A DNA stretch of 64,000 nt from Burkholderia territorii. Its GTDB lineage: Bacteria > Pseudomonadota > Gammaproteobacteria > Burkholderiales > Burkholderiaceae. A program made the position numbers and the translations under genes. The stretch covers positions 1 through 64,000 of the forward strand of contig NZ_CADFEJ010000012.1 of the NCBI RefSeq assembly GCF_902833055.1, read 5' to 3'. Under the pieces are notes generated by a model, which was not told the origin of the DNA, did no database searches, and was given only the letters and a program-made list of their open reading frames with translations. Positions 35,009 to 43,633 of this stretch are shown here, piece after piece (the first letter of the stretch is position 1; each line of letters starts with the position of its first letter).

Positions 35009-35275
35009 TCAGGCTGCCGACCGGTAGCGGTTCGACTGCATGCGCATGCGCACGCGCCCGGCGGGAATCGCACGCGGTTCGGGCACCACCGTTTCGTGAT
35101 GAAACATTTCCTGGCGGAAGTGGCCGCCCTCGTCGAACCACTGGCAGATGAGCCAGTCGGCATCATCGAACACGACCGGCCCGGCATAGGTGACGGTCAT
35201 GCGCGGCCCACCCGTTTTCAGCGTCACGACATCGCCGACGCGAAAGCCGTGGTTGCGATTTGCTCGGATTGTCAT
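35009..35275 (-). CDS. YodC-like DUF2158 small protein
   Basis: An 88-residue protein with the DUF2158 core: FRVGDVVTLKTGGPRMTVTY, then a WLICQWFDEGGHFRQEMF strand pair. It is a small SH3-like beta-barrel by prediction. The C-terminal 25 residues are Arg-rich. Function unknown in all members. The region upstream is AT-rich, with a TATATAAAAAA run that could hold the promoter. Confidence 0.75.
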   Translation of the reverse strand: MTIRANRNHGFRVGDVVTLKTGGPRMTVTYAGPVVFDDADWLICQWFDEGGHFRQEMFHHETVVPEPRAIPAGRVRMRMQSNRYRSAA

Positions 35276-35606
35276 CGCTCTCTCGATTTTTTATATATTC
35301 ATTTTCCGGCGGCCCGCGCCGGTCATTCGGATCTGCCGCAGATTACCAACCCGACAAATAACCGGCAACTCCCGAACACCGAAAAACATCGATCGGAAAA
35401 TCGCGGCAATATGCGGCACCGGTTCGCACGGCAGGCTTCTGGCACCATAATCGGCGCGGCTTGCGCGCCGATTATGGTCAAACCGCCGGAATGCGGAGAA
35501 TAAACGATGAATTTTGCGCCGTCGTCGAACTTCAAATCGACAACGGTTTCGATTGATCACTGTCAATCGGTTTACGGCTGTAAACGTTCTCGCGTTTTAT
35601 CGACAC
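35276..35606. other. AT-rich spacer with long hairpin
   Basis: About 330 bp between two minus-strand genes, with no convincing coding frame on either strand. It is clearly more AT-rich than its flanks and contains a 15-bp perfect hairpin. The promoter of the DUF2158 gene should be here. Confidence 0.55.
35444..35478. repeat. 15-bp perfect inverted repeat (strong hairpin)
   Basis: ACCATAATCGGCGCG (35444-35458) and its exact reverse complement (35464-35478) are separated by only five bases, GCTTG. There is no T-run on either strand, so it is not a standard terminator. It could be a two-sided terminator for the upstream mutase gene, an operator, or a structured leader for the DUF2158 message. 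Confidence 0.75.
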
Positions 35607-36467
35607 TCATTGTTCGAACCGGACGCGCGAATTGTCCGGTGCCGAAAACCAGCGATTGAGGTCGCGCCCCGGCACCGCCGCCTGCGTGAACGTGAACGTG
35701 CCGTCGCGCGCCATTTCCGTCGCGGCGCGCAGGAATGCGCCGAACGCGGCCCGCGCGAGCGCGCCGCCGACGCTCACGCGCTTTACGCCGAGCGCCGCGA
35801 GCGCGTCGAGGCTCAGCAAGCCGCCCTGCAGTCCCATCACGACGTTGACCGGCGCGCCGACCGCGCGCGTGATCGCCGCGATGTCGTCGGGGTCGGTCAC
35901 ACCGGGCGCGTACAGCACGTCGGCGCCCGCGTCACGAAACGCGACCAGCCGCGCGATCGTGTCGGCGAGGTCGGGGCGGCCGTGCAGGTAGTTTTCGCAG
36001 CGCGCGGTCAGCGTGAACGGAAACTTCAGCGAACGCGCCGCATCGACCGCCGCCGCGATACGCTCGACCGCCACGTCGCGCGGATAGATCGGCGCATCGG
36101 CACGGCCGGTCGCATCCTCGATCGAGCCGCCCACCGCCCCGGCGTCGGCCGCCAGGCGAATCGTGTCGGCGACCGTGTCCGGCGCGTCGCCGAAACCGTT
36201 CTCGAGATCTGCGCTGACCGGCAGGCCGCCCGCGGCGACGATTTCGGCGATGTGCTCGAGCATTTCGTCGCGGTCGATCGCGTTGTCGGGTCGCCCTCTC
36301 GAAAACGCAAAGCCGGCACTCGTGGTGGCCAACGCTTCGAAGCCCGCCATCGCGAGCAGCCGGGCCGAACCGGCATCCCAAGGGTTCGGGATGATGAAGG
36401 CCCCGGGGCGCGTGTGCAGCGCGCGGAAGGTTTCGGCGTGGCGGAACTGCACGTTGGAATCGGACAT
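35607..36467 (-). CDS. Isocitrate lyase/PEP mutase family protein
   Basis: A 286-residue TIM-barrel enzyme of the PEP mutase/methylisocitrate lyase superfamily. Visible are FIIPNPWDAGSARLLAMAGF at the start, LPVSADLENGFG (metal-binding acidic stretch, equivalent to the DxDxG region) and SIEDATG. The lyase motif KKCGH is missing, replaced around residue 160 by TARCENYLHG, so it is not a standard isocitrate lyase. Close relatives are often called carboxyvinyl-carboxyphosphonate phosphorylmutase-like or oxaloacetate-hydrolase-like; the reaction is unassigned. Confidence 0.82.
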   Translation of the reverse strand: MSDSNVQFRHAETFRALHTRPGAFIIPNPWDAGSARLLAMAGFEALATTSAGFAFSRGRPDNAIDRDEMLEHIAEIVAAGGLPVSADLENGFGDAPDTVADTIRLAADAGAVGGSIEDATGRADAPIYPRDVAVERIAAAVDAARSLKFPFTLTARCENYLHGRPDLADTIARLVAFRDAGADVLYAPGVTDPDDIAAITRAVGAPVNVVMGLQGGLLSLDALAALGVKRVSVGGALARAAFGAFLRAATEMARDGTFTFTQAAVPGRDLNRWFSAPDNSRVRFEQ

Positions 36468-36602
36468 CGCGATCTCCTCGGAATGGAGACGTCAGCATAC
36501 GCGCGCGCGGTACCGCGACGCTTCAGGACACGGCGAAATATCGATGTGGATGGCAGCGCCTCGGGCGCGGCGCGGTGCCCCGCTGGTCACGCCGCCGCGC
36601 GT

Positions 36603-37463
36603 CTACACGACGTAAGCGCCCTTCGCATGCAGTTCCGCCTCCGCGCGCTCGAGCGCCGCGATCGCATCGCTGCCTTCGAGCGCCAGCAACTGCGCAACTA
36701 GAGCCTCAGCCATCGCATGCGCGGCGACCAGCGACGGAAAGAACGACGGGCTGTCGTGCGTGAAGATCAGCTGCGCGTCCGCATGCAGCGCGATCGGCGA
36801 TACAGCGCTGTCCGTGATCGCGACGATCTTGCTGCCCTGCGCCTTCGCCGCCTGCGCGACGCGCGTCGCTTCCGCGGAATACGGCGCGAAACTGATGACC
36901 ACCGTCACGCTCTGCTTCGCGATCGTGCGCAACTCCATCTCGAGCGAGCCGGCGACGCCGTTGAGCAGCGACACGGTCGGCCGGAACAGCCGATAGCCGT
37001 ACACGAATCCGAACGCGACCGGATAGCACGACCGAAACCCGGCGACGTGCACGTGCGACGCCTTGCGGATCAGCTTCGCGGCGTCGGCGAGCGCGTGCTC
37101 GTTCTGCGCGGCGGTGGCGGCAAGGTTATGCTGCTGCGCGGCAAGCAGGTCATGCGCGAGCGACGCCTTCGCATCGGGCCGCACGAGCGAACGCGCACGC
37201 TGCGTGAGCGGCTCGGGACGCGTGCGCACGCGCGCGACGCACAGGTCGCGCAACTCGTTCCAGCCGGGGAAACCGAATTGCTGCGCGAGCCGCACGAGCG
37301 ACGCGGGTTGAACCTGCGCGCGCTGCGCGACCTTGCGCATCGACGAGGTGGCAACCTCGTCGGGATGATCGAGCAGAAATGCAGCGCCCGCCTGGAATTG
37401 CGGGCTCAGTTCGGAAAATTGCGCCCGGATCCGGGACGCGAGTTCATCGAAATTGGCGGCCAT
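36603..37463 (-). CDS. RpiR/MurR-family regulator with SIS domain
   Basis: A 286-residue regulator: an N-terminal RpiR-type helix-turn-helix (about 1-77, SSMRKVAQRAQVQPASLVRL) and a C-terminal sugar-isomerase (SIS) domain (about 125-260, with VHVAGFRSCYPVAFGF and the KIVAITDSAVSPIALHAD strand). The SIS domain normally binds a phosphosugar effector. It lies upstream of the PEP-mutase-type gene on the same strand, 135 bp apart, which might be its target. Confidence 0.87.
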   Translation of the reverse strand: MAANFDELASRIRAQFSELSPQFQAGAAFLLDHPDEVATSSMRKVAQRAQVQPASLVRLAQQFGFPGWNELRDLCVARVRTRPEPLTQRARSLVRPDAKASLAHDLLAAQQHNLAATAAQNEHALADAAKLIRKASHVHVAGFRSCYPVAFGFVYGYRLFRPTVSLLNGVAGSLEMELRTIAKQSVTVVISFAPYSAEATRVAQAAKAQGSKIVAITDSAVSPIALHADAQLIFTHDSPSFFPSLVAAHAMAEALVAQLLALEGSDAIAALERAEAELHAKGAYVV

Positions 37464-37518
37464 CTTGGTGAGAACGGGAACCGGTCGTCCATGGTATCAC
37501 CGGCCCCGCGCGCACCGG

Positions 37519-37872
37519 TCAGCGCAGCACTTCGATGTGGTCGGCGTCGACCTTCACCTTGCCCGACCACTTGCGCTCGAACTCGCCGGTCAGCTTCACT
37601 TCGTTCTTGTCGCTGACGGGCTGGCCGGCCGCCCACAGCTTCTTGTCGATCTCGACGCGGATCGTGCCGGTTGCATCGGCGAACTCGTAGTCCTCGCCGC
37701 CGGTGTGCTTGACGATGCGCCCCTGCAGTTGCACGTGCTGGTCGTCCTTGCCGTTCGCGAGCAGTTCCTTCACGGTCGTCGTGGTCAGCGTGGACGGCCC
37801 CGTGTATTCCGCATGGACGGCGGCAGGCAGCAGCGCGAGTGCGACGCTCAGGGTTCTGGCCAGATGTTTCAT
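37519..37872 (-). CDS. ygiW: YgiW/YdeI-family periplasmic stress protein
   Basis: A 117-residue exported OB-fold protein: signal peptide over the first ~21 residues (SVALALLPAAVHAE), then TVKELLANGKDDQHVQLQGR, DYEFADATGTIRVEID and VKLTGEFERKWSGKVKVDADHIEV, as in BOF-type YgiW proteins. In enterobacteria ygiW lies directly upstream of qseBC and is involved in stress and peptide tolerance. Here it diverges from the QseB/QseC-like pair, with 228 bp between them, so the link is kept in a different arrangement. Confidence 0.88.
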   Translation of the reverse strand: MKHLARTLSVALALLPAAVHAEYTGPSTLTTTTVKELLANGKDDQHVQLQGRIVKHTGGEDYEFADATGTIRVEIDKKLWAAGQPVSDKNEVKLTGEFERKWSGKVKVDADHIEVLR

Positions 37873-37929
37873 GATTGCGTTTCTCCTCTTCCTCGATAAC
37901 GCGCCGCGTCCGGTTGAACGCGACGGCCC

Positions 37930-37951
37930 AAGATTACGGACCGTAAGATTA
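37930..37951. promoter_or_regulatory. Palindrome and direct repeat in the ygiW promoter region
   Basis: TTACGG-A-CCGTAA (37934-37946) is a perfect dyad, flanked by a direct repeat AAGATTA (37930-37936 and 37945-37951) with a 15-bp period. It lies 58 bp upstream of ygiW and is a likely response-regulator binding site. Confidence 0.5.
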
Positions 37952-38025
37952 AGCAAACCTGAAGGCCGTGCCGAAGCGACACGGTGCCGCATCGGGCCCG
38001 CACGAACGCGCGCCGGCCATCGCCG

Positions 38026-38042
38026 TTTAAGCTCTCCCTAAG
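38026..38042 (+). promoter_or_regulatory. PmrA-like box upstream of the response regulator
   Basis: TTTAAG-N5-CCTAAG is a direct hexamer repeat with 11-bp period, as in PmrA/QseB-type boxes (consensus near CTTAAT-N5-CTTAAG). It ends 58 bp upstream of the regulator start and fits autoregulation of the operon. Confidence 0.55.
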
Positions 38043-38100
38043 ACACCTGCGCTTATCATGAGAACCCCGGGGCGCCACGCCCGCCAACAGACACGAATCC

Positions 38101-38763
38101 ATGCGCGTACTGCTCGTCGAGGACGATCCGCTGATCGGCAGCGGGCTCGAACAGGGCCTCAAACAGGAGGGCTTCGCGGTCGACTGGGTCAAGGACGGCG
38201 ACGCCGCGACGCTCGCGCTGCGCTCGACCGGCTACGGCCTGCTGCTGCTCGACCTCGGGCTGCCGAATCGCGACGGCCTGTCGGTGCTCGCGTCGCTGCG
38301 CCGGCGCGACGAAACCCTGCCCGCGATCATCATCACCGCGCGCGACGGCGTGCCGGACCGCATCGCCGGCCTCGACAGCGGCGCCGACGACTACCTGGTC
38401 AAGCCGTTCGTGCTCGAGGAACTGCTCGCGCGCATTCGCGCCGTCAATCGCCGTCACGCGGGGCGCGCGCAGACGACGCTCGCGATCGGCCCGCTGCGGC
38501 TCGATCCGGTCAAGCACCTGGTCTGGCTCAACGACGAAGAAGTCACGCTGTCGCCGAAGGAATTCGTGCTGCTGCACGAACTGATGCGCGACCCCGGCGC
38601 GGTGATCTCGCGCGAACAGTTCGAGGAACGGCTGTACAGCTGGGGCGAGGAAATCGAGAGCAACGCGGTTCAGGTACACATCCACAACCTGCGCAAGAAG
38701 CTCGGCCACGACATGATCCGCACGGTGCGCGGCGTCGGCTACCGGATCGGTGACGGCGCATGA
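38101..38763 (+). CDS. qseB: OmpR-family response regulator (QseB/PmrA-like)
   Basis: A 220-residue response regulator: receiver domain (about 1-115) with acidic pair D8/D9, phosphoacceptor D51 (LLLLDLGLP) and K102 (LVKPF), then an OmpR-type winged helix (about 125-218). Its stop overlaps the sensor start by 4 bp (ATGA). Similarity of both partners and the divergent ygiW support a QseBC-like system, although PmrAB systems look alike and cannot be excluded by sequence alone. Confidence 0.9.
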   Translation: MRVLLVEDDPLIGSGLEQGLKQEGFAVDWVKDGDAATLALRSTGYGLLLLDLGLPNRDGLSVLASLRRRDETLPAIIITARDGVPDRIAGLDSGADDYLVKPFVLEELLARIRAVNRRHAGRAQTTLAIGPLRLDPVKHLVWLNDEEVTLSPKEFVLLHELMRDPGAVISREQFEERLYSWGEEIESNAVQVHIHNLRKKLGHDMIRTVRGVGYRIGDGA

Positions 38764-40136
38764 CGCGCCTGCAACATGCGATCGCGCGCTGGCGCAGCGC
38801 GTCGCTGCGGCGGCGCCTGTTGACGTGGCTGCTGCCGGCCGCGTGCGTGATCGGGCTGGTCGCGAGCGCGGGCACCTACTGGGGCGCGCTGCGCGAGCTC
38901 GACGATCTCCTCGACGACCAGATGCGCAGCATGTCGAAGCAGATCGTCGTCGGTCCGAACGGCGAGCTGTCGTTCCGCAACCATCGCGAGGGGAAACACG
39001 AATTCGAGGCCGGCGATCCCGACGCCGTGCTGCTGCAAGTCTGGCGCAACGGCACGCTCGTTTATTCGACCGACCGCAAATCCGCGCTGCCCCCGCCGAC
39101 GCAGACGGGCCTCGGCAGCGTCGACGTCGGCGGCCAGCCGTGGCGCACTTACGTGACCGAGCGCGGCGGCACGACGATCCGGCTCGCGCAGGCACGGCAT
39201 GCGCGCTGGGAAGCGATCGCGGGCATCGCGGTGCACCTGCTCTGGCCGGTGTTCTCGATGCTGCCGGTCCTCGCGATCGGGTTGTGGTTCGGCATCGGCG
39301 CGGGGCTTCGGCCGCTGCGCACGATCGCATCCGGCCTGAAGCGCAGGAATGCGAACAATCTCGAACCGGTCGACATCGCGTCGATGCCGAACGAGGTGCG
39401 CCCGCTCGCCGAGGCGATCAACGACTTGCTCGCACGGCTCGACCGCTCGTTTACGCTGCAGCGACACTTCATCGCCGATGCCGCGCACGAATTGCGCACG
39501 CCGATCATGGGGCTGTCGATCCAGTCGCAATTGCTGCGGCGCGCGTCGACGGCCGACGAGCGCGAGCAGATCGTCGCGCAGATCCAGGCCGGCACGACGC
39601 GCCTCGGCCACCTCGCCGAACAGTTGCTGACGCTCGCGCGCCTCGAACCGGACGCGCAGTCGACGGCCGCGGCATCCGCGCCCGTCGATCTCGCCGCGCT
39701 GTGCCGCTCGGTGGTCGCCGATCGCACGCGCGTCGCGGATGCGCACCATATCGACCTCGGCGCGATCGTGTCGTCGCCCGTGATAGCCACCGGCAACAAG
39801 GACACGTTGCGCGTGCTGCTGAACAACCTCGTCGACAACGCGATCCGCTACGCGGGCGACGGCGCGCGCGTCGACGTGTCCGCGCGCCTCGACGGCGCGA
39901 CGCCCGTGCTCGAAGTCGCCGACGACGGCCCCGGCATTCCGGAAGCCGAGCGCACGGACGTATGGGAGCGCTTCTACCGCGGCGAAGGCGCGCAGGCGGC
40001 CACGTCGTCGGGCAGCGGGCTCGGCCTGTCGATCGTCAAGAGGATCGCCGAACAGCATCGCGCGACGGTCGCGCTCGCGACGACGCAAGGCGGGCGCGGG
40101 TTGACCGTGACGGTGCGTTTTCCGGTGCCGGCCTGA
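38760..40136 (+). CDS. qseC: Sensor histidine kinase (QseC-like)
   Basis: A 458-residue membrane kinase with two membrane segments (about 20-43 and 155-180), a periplasmic sensor of about 110 residues between them, HAMP-like linker, phosphoacceptor H243 in ADAAHELRTPIM, and ATPase N, G1 and G2 boxes (NLVDNAIRYAG, VADDGPGIPE, GSGLGLSIVKRIA). Family members sense catecholamine-type or metal/peptide signals. The immediate downstream region begins the array of 65-bp repeats; the first copy starts 20 bp after the stop. Confidence 0.9.
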   Translation: MTRLQHAIARWRSASLRRRLLTWLLPAACVIGLVASAGTYWGALRELDDLLDDQMRSMSKQIVVGPNGELSFRNHREGKHEFEAGDPDAVLLQVWRNGTLVYSTDRKSALPPPTQTGLGSVDVGGQPWRTYVTERGGTTIRLAQARHARWEAIAGIAVHLLWPVFSMLPVLAIGLWFGIGAGLRPLRTIASGLKRRNANNLEPVDIASMPNEVRPLAEAINDLLARLDRSFTLQRHFIADAAHELRTPIMGLSIQSQLLRRASTADEREQIVAQIQAGTTRLGHLAEQLLTLARLEPDAQSTAAASAPVDLAALCRSVVADRTRVADAHHIDLGAIVSSPVIATGNKDTLRVLLNNLVDNAIRYAGDGARVDVSARLDGATPVLEVADDGPGIPEAERTDVWERFYRGEGAQAATSSGSGLGLSIVKRIAEQHRATVALATTQGGRGLTVTVRFPVPA

Positions 40137-40155
40137 TACACGCGTGACGGCCGCC

Positions 40156-40220
40156 TTTTCCACAGATTGTGTTGGCAAGCTTGTGGACAACCGGCTGCCA
40201 ACGACGGCAAGCGATTGATC
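40156..40220 (+). repeat. 65-bp DnaA/IHF-like repeat, copy A
   Basis: First 9-mer TTTTCCACA (40156), second TGTGGACAA (40182, reverse complement TTGTCCACA). Invariant TGTTGGCAAG between them; CAA-N4-TTGATC at 40208-40220. First of the array. Confidence 0.85.
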
Positions 40221-40499
40221 CGAAAGGATTTGGCGGGCGTGCGCAGCGAATGCGCCAGGCCGGGTCGAACAAGCGCAATGCCCGGTTCGGCCGATCGCGA
40301 TGCGGCGATTCGCGTGCCGTCGACGACGTCCGCCGCACATGCGGCTACACGATTCTGGAATCGACCGACGCGTTTCGCGCGGCCCTTCACGCATCCGGAG
40401 TTCGTCGCGACACCGTCGGCTTACCCAACGTCCGCCGTCGCGCGTCGGCACGGCGCACGACTCGCACGCGGTGCCGCGCCACGCGATCGCCACGCGGAC

Positions 40500-40564
40500 T
40501 TCTCCACAGAAAATGTTGGCAAGCTTGTGGATATCCTGCGCACCGCGACGCTAAGCCCTTGATC
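40500..40564 (+). repeat. 65-bp DnaA/IHF-like repeat, copy B
   Basis: 9-mers TTCTCCACA (40500) and TGTGGATAT (40526), invariant TGTTGGCAAG, and TAA-N4-TTGATC at 40552-40564. Same orientation and spacing as copy A. Confidence 0.85.
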
Positions 40565-40703
40565 CGACGGACTTTGGCACGCGTGATGCAGACGCGGTGT
40601 GCGCCGCGCCAACGCACGCGCCAGTTCGCCGCACGTCGCATCACGATGCCACGCCGATGTACGCACCATACGCGTGCGGCATGCGACGCGCTCGTCGCCC
40701 CAC

Positions 40704-40768
40704 TTGCCCACAGATTTTGTTGGCAAGCTTGTGGATATCCTGCGCACGCATCGCCTAACCCCTTGATC
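40704..40768 (+). repeat. 65-bp DnaA/IHF-like repeat, copy C
   Basis: 9-mers TTGCCCACA (40704, weakest first box) and TGTGGATAT (40730), invariant TGTTGGCAAG, and TAA-N4-TTGATC at 40756-40768. Confidence 0.85.
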
Positions 40769-41003
40769 GGCAAATGATTCATGTGCCGCGCCAACATTGC
40801 GGCAACGCGCGACACGCTCGCTTGCACGATCCGGCAATCCGGCGCAGCGGCGGCACGCAGAACGCAGCTTGACGTTCATGCATGCCGCGCGTCACGATCA
40901 CACGAGCCGCACGCGCGGCCGCGCATCGCGACACGGCATGCGGCGACACACGTGCGGGCCGTTCGGCCCGCATCGGACAACGACACATCATCCGAGGAAG
41001 ACC

Positions 41004-41204
41004 ATGGAACATTTCACCGCTGGGCAGTTGATCGTTTCGCTCGTGCTCGTCGCGATCGTCGTCTATCCGTATGTCCGGATCGTTCGGCGTACAGGGCATT
41101 CAGGCTGGTGGATCCTGACGATGTTCATCCCGGTCGTGAACTTCATCATGTTGTGGGTGTTCGCGTTCGCGCGCTGGCCGTCGGTCGACGATCGGCACGG
41201 CTGA
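41004..41204 (+). CDS. Small inner-membrane protein
   Basis: A 66-residue protein with two hydrophobic segments (about 8-25 and 32-56) and the segment HSGWWILTMFIPVVNFIML, which recalls small membrane proteins of uncharacterised type. GAGGAAG precedes the ATG at good distance. It lies between repeat copies C and D, alone in its direction. Its length, ribosome binding site and membrane character argue that it is a real gene; function unknown. Confidence 0.7.
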   Translation: MEHFTAGQLIVSLVLVAIVVYPYVRIVRRTGHSGWWILTMFIPVVNFIMLWVFAFARWPSVDDRHG

Positions 41205-41217
41205 ACATCGCGCGGGC

Positions 41218-41282
41218 TTGTCCACAGATTTTGTTGGCAAGCATGTGGATAGCCTGCGCATACCACGCACAAGCGCTTGATC
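41218..41282 (+). repeat. 65-bp DnaA/IHF-like repeat, copy D
   Basis: 9-mers TTGTCCACA (41218) and TGTGGATAG (41244), invariant TGTTGGCAAG, and CAA-N4-TTGATC at 41270-41282. Begins 13 bp after the stop of the small membrane protein. Confidence 0.85.
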
Positions 41283-41378
41283 CGAAAGGCTTTGTCCGTG
41301 CCGCTTCGAACCGTGCAGACAGGCCTCCCGCACGCCGGCGCCAAGCCCGCCCGTCAACGAACGCGCCCACTCGCGGGC

Positions 41379-41443
41379 TTGTCCACACTTTTTGTTGGCA
41401 AGGATGTGGATATCCTGAGCATGCGTGACCTAAGTCGTTGATC
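41379..41443 (+). repeat. 65-bp DnaA/IHF-like repeat, copy E
   Basis: 9-mers TTGTCCACA (41379) and TGTGGATAT (41405), invariant TGTTGGCAAG, and TAA-N4-TTGATC at 41431-41443. Last copy before the beta-lactamase gene. Confidence 0.85.
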
Positions 41444-41535
41444 GCACAACGTTTCGACGTGCCGATCACGACCGCGGCACGGCGTGCATCCATCGCTTCG
41501 TCCGTCCGCCGATGAATGCACGCCGCGCCGCCCGC

Positions 41536-42429
41536 TCAGGCGAACGCCGCGACCGCGATGCGCGCGGCGGCCGCGATCACGTCGTCCTTCGCCTTCGCAT
41601 CGGCACGCGCCTGCGTGTAGTACACGACGAGCACGATCGGCGCGCGCGACGGCGGCCAGATCACGCCCGCGTCGTTCGTCGTCCCGTAGTCGCCGGTGCC
41701 GGTCTTGTCGGCCACTTGCCAGCCGGCCGGCACGCCCGCGCGAATCCGCTTGTCGCCGACCTTGTTGCCGCGCAGCCACGCGACGAGCTGCGCGCGCTGC
41801 GCGGGTGGCAGCGCATCGCCGAGCGTGAGCACGCGCATGCTCGCGGCCATCGCAGCGGGCGTCGTCGTGTCGCGCGGGTCGCCCGGCAATGCGGTGTTCA
41901 GTTCCGTCTCCCAGCGATCGAGCCGGAACGTGTCGTCGCCGATCGAGCGTGCAAATGCGGTCACGGCCGCCGGCCCGCCGATCAGCTTCATCGCCAGGTT
42001 CGCGGCCGAATTGTCGCTGTACTGGATCGCCGCCTCGCACAACTCGGCGACGGTCATCCCGGCGCCGACGTGCTTGCCCGACACCGGCGAGTAGTTCACG
42101 AGATCGGACTGCGCGATCGTCACCCGCTGCTGCAACAGCCCCGGGCGCTCGACACTCTGCGCGAGCACCGCCGCACTCAGCATCGCCTTGAACGTGCTGC
42201 AGAACGGGAAGCGCTCGTCCGCGCGATGCCGCGCCTGCCGGCCGCTCGCGGTGTCGATCGCGCACACGCCGAGACGGCCGCCCGCCGCGCGCTCGAGCGC
42301 GGCAAACGACGTCGCGGACGAAACATCCTGCTCCGCGGCCGGCGGCGAAGCACACGCGGCGACGGTCAACGCGAGCGGCGCCGTCGCGGCGGCCAGCAAC
42401 AGGGTTCGACGTTGCGATGAGTAGGTCAT
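41536..42429 (-). CDS. penA: Class A beta-lactamase, Pen family
   Basis: A 297-residue serine beta-lactamase. The N-terminus has twin arginines (RR7-8) and a lipobox (VAAC26), as in Tat-exported, lipid-anchored Pen enzymes of Burkholderia. Catalytic elements are S78-TFK81, S138-D-N140, the omega-loop E174-TELN and K242-TG. A Cys precedes the active Ser (FCSTFK), as is common in this family. ATG at 42429 puts the signal at the N-terminus. It diverges from a LysR regulator of the AmpR/PenR type. It converges on repeat copy E. Confidence 0.93.
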   Translation of the reverse strand: MTYSSQRRTLLLAAATAPLALTVAACASPPAAEQDVSSATSFAALERAAGGRLGVCAIDTASGRQARHRADERFPFCSTFKAMLSAAVLAQSVERPGLLQQRVTIAQSDLVNYSPVSGKHVGAGMTVAELCEAAIQYSDNSAANLAMKLIGGPAAVTAFARSIGDDTFRLDRWETELNTALPGDPRDTTTPAAMAASMRVLTLGDALPPAQRAQLVAWLRGNKVGDKRIRAGVPAGWQVADKTGTGDYGTTNDAGVIWPPSRAPIVLVVYYTQARADAKAKDDVIAAAARIAVAAFA

Positions 42430-42483
42430 GTCGTGTCTCTCGTGGTGGAATGGATGCGAATCGGCCGGCCGGCGAGACAGCAC

Positions 42484-42519
42484 TATCGTGACTTTACGGT
42501 TGTCTGACAAGCAACGATA
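42484..42519. promoter_or_regulatory. Dyads in the penA/penR intergenic region
   Basis: TTGTCTGACAA (42500-42510) is a perfect 11-bp dyad, and TATCGT/ACGATA (42484-42489 and 42514-42519) are perfect inverted arms around it. It lies in the 116-bp gap between the divergent genes, where AmpR-type regulators bind. Confidence 0.55.
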
Positions 42520-42545
42520 ATTGAGCGCTGACACAAGAAATTCTT

Positions 42546-43445
42546 ATGACCAAGCTCCGCCCTCATCTTCCGCTGAACGCATTGCGCGCGTTCGAATCGT
42601 CGGCACGCCACCTGAACTTCACGCGCGCCGGCCTCGAGTTGAGCGTGACCCAGGCTGCCGTGAGCCAGCAGGTGCGCTCGCTCGAGGAGCGGCTCGGCTG
42701 CGCGCTGTTCACGCGGCTGCCGCGCGGCCTCGGGCTCACCGACGAAGGGCGCGCGCTGCTGCCGGTGCTCAGCGACGCATTCAGCCGCATCGAGACCGTG
42801 CTCAAGCAGTTCGAGGGCGGGCGCTTCCGCGAGGTGCTGACGCTCGGCGCGGTCGGCACCTTTGCCATAGGCTGGCTAATGCCACGGCTGAAGCGCTTCG
42901 GCGACACGCACCCGTTCGTCGAACTGCGGCTGCGGACCAACAACAACGTCGTCGACCTCGCGGCCGAAGGCCTCGACTTCGCGATCCGCTTCGGCGAAGG
43001 CAACTGGCCGGCGACGCGCAACGAGCGGCTGCTCGACGCGCCGCTCACCGCGCTGTGCGCGCCGGAGATCGCGCGGCGTCTCGCACGGCCGGCCGATCTC
43101 GCGAACGAAACGCTGCTGCGCTCGTACCGCACCGACGAATGGCTCGGCTGGTTCGACGCCGCGCAGCTCGAACCGTGGTCGGTGAACGGGCCCGTGTTCG
43201 ATTCGTCACGGCTGATGGTCGAGGCCGCGATGCAAGGCGCGGGCATCGCGCTGGCGCCGGCCTGCATGTTCGTGCGCGAGCTGCAGCTCGGCCAGCTTGC
43301 GCGGCCGCTCGACATCGACGTGCGGGCGGGCGGCTACTGGCTCACGTCGCTGAAGTCGAAGCCGCTCACGCCAGCGATGACGCTGTTTCGCGACTGGATC
43401 GTGGCGGAAGCGGCCGACGCGGCCGACGCGGCGCCGCTCGAATAG
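42546..43445 (+). CDS. penR: LysR-family beta-lactamase regulator (AmpR/PenR type)
   Basis: A 299-residue LysR regulator with the winged helix at about residues 8-67 (LNFTRAGLELSVTQAAVSQQV) and the AmpR-like block RPHLPLNALRAFESSARHLN at its N-terminus. The effector domain contains LGAVGTFAIGWLMPRL, as in AmpR-type proteins that sense muropeptides. Divergent from penA. Together they form an inducible beta-lactamase unit, which sits between repeat copies E and F. Confidence 0.9.
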   Translation: MTKLRPHLPLNALRAFESSARHLNFTRAGLELSVTQAAVSQQVRSLEERLGCALFTRLPRGLGLTDEGRALLPVLSDAFSRIETVLKQFEGGRFREVLTLGAVGTFAIGWLMPRLKRFGDTHPFVELRLRTNNNVVDLAAEGLDFAIRFGEGNWPATRNERLLDAPLTALCAPEIARRLARPADLANETLLRSYRTDEWLGWFDAAQLEPWSVNGPVFDSSRLMVEAAMQGAGIALAPACMFVRELQLGQLARPLDIDVRAGGYWLTSLKSKPLTPAMTLFRDWIVAEAADAADAAPLE

Positions 43446-43456
43446 CGGCGCGTCGC

Positions 43457-43521
43457 TTGTCCACAGATTTTGTTGGCAAGGATGTGGATATCCTGGGTAC
43501 CCGACGCCTAACTCGTTGATC
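43457..43521 (+). repeat. 65-bp DnaA/IHF-like repeat, copy F
   Basis: 9-mers TTGTCCACA (43457) and TGTGGATAT (43483), invariant TGTTGGCAAG, and TAA-N4-TTGATC at 43509-43521. Begins 11 bp after the penR stop. Confidence 0.85.
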
Positions 43522-43633
43522 GCGCACGAATTACCGCACCGATGCATGCATCGGGCAGCCGGTGCGCAAGCACGTGAACGGCACGGCCGCCGTTCGCCGG
43601 ATCGTCAACCATCAGGAAGCAATCACGTCAGAC

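Larger units (their letters stand above)
40137..41003. other. Non-coding region carrying repeat copies A-C
   Basis: About 870 bp with three of the eight 65-bp repeats (40156, 40500, 40704) and no recognisable gene. The open frames on both strands are the usual consequence of high GC and carry repeat-derived peptides. Confidence 0.6.
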
